Origin: Hymenobacter sp. BRD67
Lineage (GTDB): Bacteria; Bacteroidota; Bacteroidia; Cytophagales; Hymenobacteraceae
Length of the DNA: 64,000 nt
NCBI RefSeq assembly: GCF_013256425.1
Contig: NZ_CP053904.1
Span: forward strand, 1 to 64,000
Direction of reading: 5' to 3'
The first letter of the stretch is position 1. Every line of letters begins with the position of its first letter. The notes under the pieces were generated by a model. That model did not search any database. It was not told where the DNA came from and saw nothing but the letters and a program-made list of their open reading frames with translations. The position numbers and the translations under genes were made by a program. This document shows, in pieces, positions 57,681 to 64,000 of this stretch.

Positions 57681-59693
57681 ATGAAAAAAACTTTCTTTGC
57701 CAAGCTGCTGGCTAGTGCGGCGCTCCTGGCTGCGGGGGCGGCTCAGGCTCAGCCCACCACTCCGATGGCCCCGGCCGGCCTGCCGCCCTACAACGCCCGG
57801 GCGCTGTTTACGCCTGATTACCTTAATCAGGTGGGCCCGGCCACGCGCACGGCCGGCGGCCAGCCCGGCGCCACCTACTGGCAAAACGCGGCCGACTACC
57901 AGATTGCGGCCTCGCTCGATGAGAAAGCGGCCCGCGTAACGTCCAGCGTAACGATTACTTACACCAACAACAGCCCCGACGCGCTGCCCTTTGTATGGGT
58001 GCAGCTCGACCAGAATCTGTTTCGGGCCGACTCGCGTGGGGCGGCCGTAACCCCACCGGCGGGTGGGCGCTTCGGCAACTCGGCGCGGGGCTTTCAGGGT
58101 GGCGACTCCTTGCAAACCGTGATGATTGAGCTGCACGGCAAAAAAATGAAGGCGCAGTACCGGGTGTATGATACGCGCATGCAGATTATTCTGCCCGAGG
58201 CCATGAAGCCGCACGGCGACAAGCTGAAAATCAGCATTGCCTACGCCTTCAATATCCCCGAGTACGGGGCCGACCGCCTGGGCCGCCTCAAAACCCAGAA
58301 CGGCGAAATCTTTGAGGTGGCGCAGTGGTACCCGCGCATGGCCGTGTACGACGACATAGAAGGCTGGAACACGCTGCCCTACATGTCGGCTGAGTTTTAC
58401 CTCGAATACGGCAACTTCGACTACACCGTGAACGTGCCGGCCAACTACCTCGTGGGCGGCTCGGGCGAGCTGGTGAACCCCGCCGAAGTGCTCACGGCCA
58501 GCCAGCAGCAGCGCCTGGCCAAAGCGGCCGGCTCGGACCAGACCGTGCTCGTGCGCACCCCGGCCGAAGTAACGCAGGCGACTTCGCGCCCGGCGGGCAA
58601 AAACGGCCGCCTCACCTGGCACTTCAAGTGCCAGCGCGCCCGCGACGTGGCCTGGGCCGCGTCGTCGGCCTTCGTGTGGGATGCGGCCCGGATGAACCTG
58701 CCCAGCGGCCGTAAGTCGCTGGCTATGTCGCTCTACCCCGTGGAGGCCGCGCAGGACACGGCCTGGAATCGCTCGACCGAATATATTAAAAAGAGTATAG
58801 AATATAACTCGAAGCAGTGGTACGAGTTTACCTACCCGGTGGCTACCAACGTGGCCGGCGTGGTGGGCGGCATGGAGTATCCGGGCATCGTGTTCTGCGG
58901 CGCGAAGGCCCGCAAAGGCAACCTCTGGGGCGTTATCGACCACGAGTTTGGCCACAACTGGTTCCCGATGATTGTGGGCTCCAACGAGCGCAAGTACCCG
59001 TGGATGGACGAAGGCTTCAACACCTTTATCAACATCCTGTCGAGCCAGAACTTCAACAACGGCGAGTACAAGGAGCAGGGCGACGTGCCGGCCCGCATCA
59101 CGCCCGGCATTATCCGGGCCATGCAGGACCCCAACGCCGACGTGCCCTACACCGTGCCCGACGTGACGCAGGCCCGCAACCTGGGCTTTGCGGCGTACAG
59201 CAAAACCGGCTTTGGCCTCTACCTGCTGCGCCACGAGATTCTGGGCCCCGAGCGGTTCGACTATGCTTTCCGCAGCTACATCCGGCGCTGGGCATTTAAG
59301 CACCCCACGCCGCGCGACTTTTTCCGCACCATGAACGAGGTCGGCGGCGAAGACCTGACGTGGTTCTGGCACGAGTGGTTTTTCGAGAACTGGCAGCTCG
59401 ACCAGGCCGTAACCTCGGTGGCCTATGTCAACCAGGAACCGGCCAAGGGCTCGCTCATTACCCTCGAAAACCGGGGCCAGGCCGCCATGCCCGTAACGGC
59501 CGAAATCACTGAAGCCAGCGGCAAAAAGAGCACCGTGCACCTGCCCGTTGAAATATGGCAGCGCGGCGGCACCTGGACGTTCCGCTACAACTCCACCACG
59601 CCGCTCACGCTGGTAGTATTGAATCCGACGAATATTCTACCCGACGTGAACCGGGCCAACAATACCTGGCGCGCCATGAAGCTGCCTGAGTAA
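57681..59693 (+). CDS. M1-family metallopeptidase, exported
   Basis: 670 residues from the ATG at 57681 ([20 protein letters not shown]), which gives a clean signal peptide ending AAQAQ; the longer frame is not used. The N-terminal beta domain covers about 60-290. The gluzincin zinc site is [20 protein letters not shown] (HExxH) with the third ligand Glu in [12 protein letters not shown], near 415-445. [15 protein letters not shown] [14 protein letters not shown] is the substrate N-terminus recognition loop. Probably an exported aminopeptidase. Followed by a strong terminator. Confidence 0.92.
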   Translation: MKKTFFAKLLASAALLAAGAAQAQPTTPMAPAGLPPYNARALFTPDYLNQVGPATRTAGGQPGATYWQNAADYQIAASLDEKAARVTSSVTITYTNNSPDALPFVWVQLDQNLFRADSRGAAVTPPAGGRFGNSARGFQGGDSLQTVMIELHGKKMKAQYRVYDTRMQIILPEAMKPHGDKLKISIAYAFNIPEYGADRLGRLKTQNGEIFEVAQWYPRMAVYDDIEGWNTLPYMSAEFYLEYGNFDYTVNVPANYLVGGSGELVNPAEVLTASQQQRLAKAAGSDQTVLVRTPAEVTQATSRPAGKNGRLTWHFKCQRARDVAWAASSAFVWDAARMNLPSGRKSLAMSLYPVEAAQDTAWNRSTEYIKKSIEYNSKQWYEFTYPVATNVAGVVGGMEYPGIVFCGAKARKGNLWGVIDHEFGHNWFPMIVGSNERKYPWMDEGFNTFINILSSQNFNNGEYKEQGDVPARITPGIIRAMQDPNADVPYTVPDVTQARNLGFAAYSKTGFGLYLLRHEILGPERFDYAFRSYIRRWAFKHPTPRDFFRTMNEVGGEDLTWFWHEWFFENWQLDQAVTSVAYVNQEPAKGSLITLENRGQAAMPVTAEITEASGKKSTVHLPVEIWQRGGTWTFRYNSTTPLTLVVLNPTNILPDVNRANNTWRAMKLPE

Positions 59694-59729
59694 GGCGAAG
59701 CTTGTAAAAAAGTATAGCAAATATGCTAT

Positions 59730-59783
59730 AAAGAGCCTCCTGCTCATCCGGCATCTACCTGCCAGATGAGCAGGAGGCTCTTT
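59730..59783 (+). terminator. Terminator of the M1-type peptidase gene
   Basis: Perfect 19-bp inverted repeat AAAGAGCCTCCTGCTCATC / GATGAGCAGGAGGCTCTTT with a 16-base loop, followed by TTGTTTT. Confidence 0.93.
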
Positions 59784-59851
59784 TTGTTTTTCTGGATAGC
59801 TACGATTTACCCAAATGCCCCTGACTTGGACCTGCGCACGGAGTGCGCGGC

Positions 59852-59979
59852 CTAGCGCGGTTTCGGAGTCGCTGTACGGTAGCATGGACTTTTAGTCCGC
59901 GCGTTGCTATGCTGAGCACTCGCGGACTAAAAGTCCACGCTACTTGACCAGCCTTACTCTGATTCCGAAACCGCGCTAG
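59852..59979. repeat. Nested palindromic element containing a family A hairpin
   Basis: Outer arms TAGCGCGGTTTCGGA (59853-59867) and its complement (59964-59978) surround a family A copy at 59879-59943 (GTAGCATGGACTTTTAGTCC and its counterpart). The outer right arm covers the last codons and TAG stop of the amylase gene. Confidence 0.82.
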
Positions 59980-61325
59980 TCGCGGGTGCGCAGCACCCGC
60001 CAGCCGTGGGCCGGCACGGTGCGCGCTTTTTGTTGCGCCAGGGTAAGCGCCTCGCCGCTAAACACGTCGAATAGTCCTTTTTGGGGTGGCACCAGCATCT
60101 TCTGGCCCGGCAGCTCCAGCGGCCCGGCGGTGGCATTGACGAGCACGACCACGGCCGAGCCGTTTTTTTCGCGCACAAAGCCGTAGAGCCCGGCCGGCGT
60201 GGTGAGGCGCTGAAAGTTGCTGGCCGCATCACCGTTGCGCAGGGCCGGGTGGCGTTTTTTGAGCTGCAAGAGCTTGGTGTAAAAATCCTGCAGCGGATAA
60301 TCGGCCCAGTCAATCGGGTCGCGGTCGAAGAAAGCCAGCCGGCGGTTCAGGGCCGCTTCCTGGCCGCTGTAGAGCATCGGCATGCCGGGCAGCAGGGCCG
60401 TGAGCACGGCGAAGGGCAGCGTCAGCGCGCCTAGGCGCTCGTACTCGGTGCCGTCCCAGCTGTTCACGTCGTGGTTGCTGGTAAAGTGCATCAGGTACAC
60501 CGAGGGCGGGTACTTTTCGCGCTCGGCCGCCAGGTACTCGTCGATGTCGCTCAGCTGGGCCTTGCCTTCGGCAATTCGGTCGAGCAAATAATGCAGGCGC
60601 AGGCCAAATGTCATATCGAAAGCCCGCTCCAACAGCTGCGTTTCGGAGTTAAACTCCTCCCAGGTCAGGCCGCCCGACGGGTACAGCTCGTCCCACTCGG
60701 CGAGCATGAATACGGGCTTGATGGCCTCCAGCGCTAGCCGGGCTTCGTCCCAGAAGTCGGTGGGCACCAGCCCGGCCACGTCGCAGCGAAAGCCGTCGAC
60801 ATCGGCTTCCCGCACCCAATAACATAGTAAATTTACCATATACTGACGCAGGGCCTGGTTGGTATAGTCGAGCGCCACCACGTCGGTCCAGTCGGCTACG
60901 GGCGGCACAAGCTGGCCCTGAGAGTCGTGCCGGTACCAGTCGGGGTGCTCGGCGATGAGCCCGTTGTCGCGGCTGGTATGGTTGGCCACCCAGTCGAGCA
61001 GTACTTTCAGCCCCAGGCTGTGAGCGGTTTGCACGAGGTGTTTGAGGTCGTTCAGGGTGCCAAATTCCGGGTTCACGCCGAAGTAGTCCTGCACCGCGTA
61101 GGGCGAGCCCAGCGAGCCTTTGCGGCCAATCTTCCCGATGGGGTGAATAGGCATCAGCCACACGATAACGACGCCCATCTTCGCCAGCCGGGGTAACTGC
61201 GCCTCAAGGGCCCGGAAAGTGCCCTCGGGGGTGTAGTTGCGGACGTTGACTTCGTAAATAGTGGCGTTGGCGGCCCACTCGGGGTGGCGCACCACAAAAC
61301 GGGAGGCGAGCAGATGGTCGGACAT
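59976..61325 (-). CDS. GH13 alpha-amylase family protein, cytoplasmic
   Basis: 449 residues from the ATG at 61323-61325 (MSDHLLASRFVVRHPEW); no signal peptide. Acts on alpha-glucans. GH13 regions: DWVANHTSRDN (region I) at about 112-122, GFRCDVAGLVPTDFW with the nucleophile Asp (region II) at about 180-194, MLAEWDE with the acid Glu (region III) at about 212, and FTSNHDVNSW (region IV) at about 288-297. The N-terminal segment TIYEVNVRNYTPEGTFRALE recurs in its neighbour. It is a tandem paralogue of the next gene; both end in VPAHGWRVLRT. Its stop codon lies inside a palindromic repeat. Confidence 0.93.
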   Translation of the reverse strand: MSDHLLASRFVVRHPEWAANATIYEVNVRNYTPEGTFRALEAQLPRLAKMGVVIVWLMPIHPIGKIGRKGSLGSPYAVQDYFGVNPEFGTLNDLKHLVQTAHSLGLKVLLDWVANHTSRDNGLIAEHPDWYRHDSQGQLVPPVADWTDVVALDYTNQALRQYMVNLLCYWVREADVDGFRCDVAGLVPTDFWDEARLALEAIKPVFMLAEWDELYPSGGLTWEEFNSETQLLERAFDMTFGLRLHYLLDRIAEGKAQLSDIDEYLAAEREKYPPSVYLMHFTSNHDVNSWDGTEYERLGALTLPFAVLTALLPGMPMLYSGQEAALNRRLAFFDRDPIDWADYPLQDFYTKLLQLKKRHPALRNGDAASNFQRLTTPAGLYGFVREKNGSAVVVLVNATAGPLELPGQKMLVPPQKGLFDVFSGEALTLAQQKARTVPAHGWRVLRTRD

Positions 61326-61333
61326 ATGCAATA

Positions 61334-61399
61334 GTAGCGTGGACGCTGCGAGTCCGCGCGTAGGTCGTTCTCCGCGCGCACTCGCAGCGTCCACGCTAC
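61334..61399. repeat. Palindromic repeat family A, copy between the two amylase genes
   Basis: 66 bp, arms GTAGCGTGGACGCTGCGAGT and ACTCGCAGCGTCCACGCTAC. It carries a G-for-T change in the left arm with the matching change in the right arm, so the stem is kept. Confidence 0.9.
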
Positions 61400-61412
61400 T
61401 GCTTTTGCCGCG

Positions 61413-62858
61413 CTATGGTTGCTGCGTGCGCAGCACGCGCCAACCGTGGGCGGGCACCGTCACGCGCGCATCTGTGATGGGCGCGCCCACATCGGCAAAA
61501 GCATCGGTCACGGTTTCGGCGGGGTGGGCGAGGAGTTGAGGCCGTGCGCCCAGGTTCACCGCCACCCACACTTTAGCCTTGCCGTCGCCACTGGCGCGCT
61601 CAAATACGAAGCAGTTGGGCGGTGCGGGCAACATAGTGAATTTGGCGCAGGCATCGCCGTTGCGCAGGGCAGGGCTGGTTTGCTTGAGGTGCAGCAGCGC
61701 CGCGTAAAACGCGTTCAGCCGGTAGCCCTTCCACTGAATGGTATCCTTGTCGAAAAAGCGCAGCTTCCTAGTGGAGGCGGCTTCCTGCCCACTGTAAACC
61801 AACGGGATACCGGGTAGTAGCGCCGTGAGCACGGCCATTGCCTGGGCATCGGCTCCGAGACGTACGCTTTCGGGGTTATCCCAGGCATTTACATCGTGCG
61901 ACGACGTGAAATTCATCAGGTATACGCCGGCCGGGTACATCTTACGCTCGGCCGCCAAGTAGCCGGGCAGTGCCGCCACTGGCTTTTTGTGCTGCGCAAT
62001 GCTGTCGAGCAGGTAGTGCAGCTTCAGCGCATACGTGGCATCAAATGCTTTTTCGAGCAGGTGCGTATGCGGCGTGAATTCGCCTTTTTTGAGGAAGGGC
62101 GGGTCGTGCAATTCGTCCCACTCGGCCAGCATAAACACCGGCTTTATTCTTTCCAGCGCGGGCCGCGTATCGTTCCAGAAGTCGGTGGGCACCAGCCCGG
62201 CCACGTCGCAGCGAAAGCCGTCGAAGCCCGCGTCTTTTACCCAAAAAGCCATGCTCTCGGTCATGTACCGGCGTAGGCCAGGCTTGCGGTAGTCGAGGTC
62301 AATCACATCCTGCCAATCGGCCACGGGCGGCACAAAATTGCCCCTGGCATCGTGGGTAAACCAGTCGGGATGCTGCTTGCTCAGGTTGCTGTCCCAACTG
62401 GTGTGGTTGGCCACCCAATCGAGAATGACGTGCATTCCCAGTTTATGCGCTTCATTAATAAGATGCTGCAAATCAGCCATTGAGCCAAACTCGGGGTTCA
62501 CCGTGCGGTAGTCGCGCAGCGAGTACTGGCTGCCCAGCCGGCCCTTGCGCTTCACCTCGCCGATGGGTTGCACCGGCATTAGCCACAAAATGCTGACGCC
62601 CATTTTTTGCAGGCGCGGCAGGTGCTTCTCAAACGCCCGGAACGTGCCCTCGGGCGTGTACTGGCGCACATTTACCTGGTAGAGGCTGGCTGAGGTAGCC
62701 CAGGCCGGGTGCTGGATGGTAAACGGCGCGGGCGGCCGGCAACCTGCCGGAATAGCAGTATCAGCCTGGGGGGTGGAGTGCGAGCAGCCAGCCAGCCCCA
62801 TCAGCCCCAGGCTGGCCAGTAAAGCGCGCCCCGACTGCTGAAGGAAGGGAAGAAGCAT
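61413..62858 (-). CDS. GH13 alpha-amylase family lipoprotein
   Basis: 481 residues from the ATG at 62856-62858 (MLLPFLQQSGRALLASLGLM); the lipobox LMGLAGC places it outside the cytoplasm. GH13 regions: DWVANHTSWDS, GFRCDVAGLVPTDFW (nucleophile), MLAEWDELHDP (acid/base Glu) and FTSSHDVNAW. Tandem paralogue of the cytoplasmic enzyme at 59976-61325. Together they could split glucans first outside and then inside the cell. No SusC/SusD genes are nearby. Confidence 0.93.
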   Translation of the reverse strand: MLLPFLQQSGRALLASLGLMGLAGCSHSTPQADTAIPAGCRPPAPFTIQHPAWATSASLYQVNVRQYTPEGTFRAFEKHLPRLQKMGVSILWLMPVQPIGEVKRKGRLGSQYSLRDYRTVNPEFGSMADLQHLINEAHKLGMHVILDWVANHTSWDSNLSKQHPDWFTHDARGNFVPPVADWQDVIDLDYRKPGLRRYMTESMAFWVKDAGFDGFRCDVAGLVPTDFWNDTRPALERIKPVFMLAEWDELHDPPFLKKGEFTPHTHLLEKAFDATYALKLHYLLDSIAQHKKPVAALPGYLAAERKMYPAGVYLMNFTSSHDVNAWDNPESVRLGADAQAMAVLTALLPGIPLVYSGQEAASTRKLRFFDKDTIQWKGYRLNAFYAALLHLKQTSPALRNGDACAKFTMLPAPPNCFVFERASGDGKAKVWVAVNLGARPQLLAHPAETVTDAFADVGAPITDARVTVPAHGWRVLRTQQP

Positions 62859-63026
62859 GCCGCAAGGTAGCGAGCCCGTTGGGTTATGCCGGCTTCTTAA
62901 AATTAGAACATAGTTAGCTGATAAAAGGCCCGGTAGCTGCCCCGGCGGTGGGCAATCGGGCACCAGCTGGCCGCACGCAGAGCGAGTAGTTGATGACTAC
63001 TTCAGGCACGAGGCATCCTGCGCCCG

Positions 63027-63704
63027 TTGTTGCCGTATGCGGTCCGGCGTATGCGCTGGTCCGCTATGGTTTCTACATCCTCTCATTTCTATAGGCTGGG
63101 GCTGCCGGCGGTGCTGGCCTGGGGAGTATTTGGCAGTATGGCAGGGCTGGTAGTGAAATACGGCGGGGCTTCATTTGATAAGCCGGTTTTATTGGCGCTG
63201 CACCGCCACACCGCGCCGCTGCTCGACCAGCTAGCCAGCTTGCTTACCAGAGTGGGCGACACTGGGCCGATTATAGCTGCTGGGGTGTTTACTACGGCAG
63301 CGCTGGCCTGGGCGGGGCGCGCCCGCGATGCCAGGCTATTTGTGGTTGGGCTCGGGGGCTCTATGCTGCTCACGCAGGTTATTAAGTATGCGGTGGCCCG
63401 GCCGCGCCCTACGCTGTGGGTTAGCATACTGCCCGAATACACGTTCAGCTTTCCCAGCGGCCACGCTATGGATACGGCAGCGCTGGCGACGGCGCTGTTT
63501 TTTGTGCTGCCGCGCCATCGTGGTCTTTGGTTGCTGGCCCCATTGTTTTCGCTGGCTGTGGGCTGGGCGCGCATGTACCTGGGGGTGCATTACCCGTCTG
63601 ATGTGCTGGCCGGCTGGAGCAGCGCCGTGGGCTGGGTATTACTGGGGCAACTGGCGGCGGCCCGCTACCCCGGCCGCCCCTGTGCAACGCCCGCTAGCCG
63701 GTAG
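63027..63704 (+). CDS. PAP2-family membrane phosphatase
   Basis: 225 residues with about five to six membrane helices. The three-part phosphatase signature is visible: KYAVARPRP at about 113-121, PSGHAMDTAALATALF at about 140-155, and RMYLGVHYPSDVLAGW at about 180-195, which carries the Arg and nucleophilic His. Substrates in this family are lipid phosphates such as undecaprenyl pyrophosphate or phosphatidic acid. Starts at 63051 or 63066 are also possible, since the first 8-13 residues are not typical. Confidence 0.9.
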   Translation: MLPYAVRRMRWSAMVSTSSHFYRLGLPAVLAWGVFGSMAGLVVKYGGASFDKPVLLALHRHTAPLLDQLASLLTRVGDTGPIIAAGVFTTAALAWAGRARDARLFVVGLGGSMLLTQVIKYAVARPRPTLWVSILPEYTFSFPSGHAMDTAALATALFFVLPRHRGLWLLAPLFSLAVGWARMYLGVHYPSDVLAGWSSAVGWVLLGQLAAARYPGRPCATPASR

Positions 63705-63718
63705 GCGCCGGCGGCTGT

Positions 63719-64000
63719 CTATAGCTTAACGCCAATCTTATTTCCGGTATTCTCCAAATCCTGTACCACGGTATCGAGCAGCGGGATGCCCGCCAGGAGC
63801 CGGTGCGCCGCCATCTCGCGCTCGGGGTCACCGGGAATGAGGACCTTTTTGCCTTCCACGGCTTTAGCTGCGCGAAAGGTAGCTATCCACTTATCCATGT
63901 GGGTCTTAAACTCGTCGGCCGGGCGAAACGCATCGACGCGCATGGCCCCGAAAAAGTGGCCGATGCCCTGGCCTACCGGGTCGGCCGGCGGCTGTAGGAA
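63719..64000 (-). CDS. LDH2-family malate/L-lactate dehydrogenase, C-terminal part
   Basis: The last 93 residues of a protein that continues beyond the right edge. GQGIGHFFGAMRVDAF, EFKTHMDKWIATFRA and VLIPGDPEREMAAHR match the C-terminal segment of the malate/L-lactate (YlbC/LDH2) dehydrogenase family, which oxidises 2-hydroxy acids with NAD(P). The catalytic His and most of the NAD site lie outside the window, so the substrate cannot be told. Confidence 0.82.
   Translation of the reverse strand, partial: FLQPPADPVGQGIGHFFGAMRVDAFRPADEFKTHMDKWIATFRAAKAVEGKKVLIPGDPEREMAAHRLLAGIPLLDTVVQDLENTGNKIGVKL

Overview
The window is GC-rich chromosomal DNA from a member of the Bacteroidota, most likely a Hymenobacter-like member of the Cytophagales. 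The evidence is the block parA-parB-DUF5683-dapB-lepB, several -7 promoter boxes of the Bacteroidota type TAnnTTTG, almost no Shine-Dalgarno sequences, a SerB-SerA fusion and the protein style throughout. No rRNA, tRNA, CRISPR array or prophage was seen.

Layout. 1-13.1 kb: rpsA (runs off the left edge), a HEAT-like protein, a siroheme-type dehydrogenase beside the decayed remains of a rubredoxin-domain gene and a uroporphyrinogen methyltransferase gene, an S41 peptidase, DUF4202, a DUF3298-like lipoprotein, an alpha/beta hydrolase, an HNH nuclease, lepB, dapB, DUF5683, parB and a DUF433 / EF-Tu-domain-III-like pair. 13.2-23 kb: parA, a UPF0173 hydrolase, a peptide-binding lipoprotein, DUF6438, yidC, pyrG and a secreted beta-helix protein. 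23-33.2 kb: a branched-chain amino acid cluster read leftwards, leuA-leuC-leuD-leuB-[attenuator]-ilvD-ilvB-ilvN-ilvC-(ilvA stump). Between leuB and ilvD lies a complete transcription attenuator: a 19-residue leader peptide rich in Ile, Leu and Val, a pause hairpin, an antiterminator and a T7 terminator.

33.3-37.4 kb: a helical-repeat protein, a secreted hydrolase and a PBP4-type carboxypeptidase. 37.4-44.4 kb: a defence island with a PIN toxin-antitoxin pair, the 3' remnant of a large adenine methyltransferase, and a type III restriction-modification pair (res, mod) with a divergent HTH regulator and a palindromic operator between them. 44.4-64 kb: amidase, SerB-SerA fusion, a MITE-like element, an epimerase, a PaoABC-type molybdenum oxidoreductase, a transglutaminase-like protein, two oxidoreductases, an M1-type peptidase, two tandem GH13 amylases, a PAP2 phosphatase and the end of an LDH2-family dehydrogenase.

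Two features run through the whole window. First, at least seven reading-frame breaks, including in yidC, parB and leuC, are each repaired by adding one C to a run of C. This points to systematic sequencing error rather than gene decay. Second, several families of palindromic repeats occupy the gaps between genes; one family (GTAGCGTGGAC...) has eight copies, two of which supply the stop codon of the neighbouring gene.
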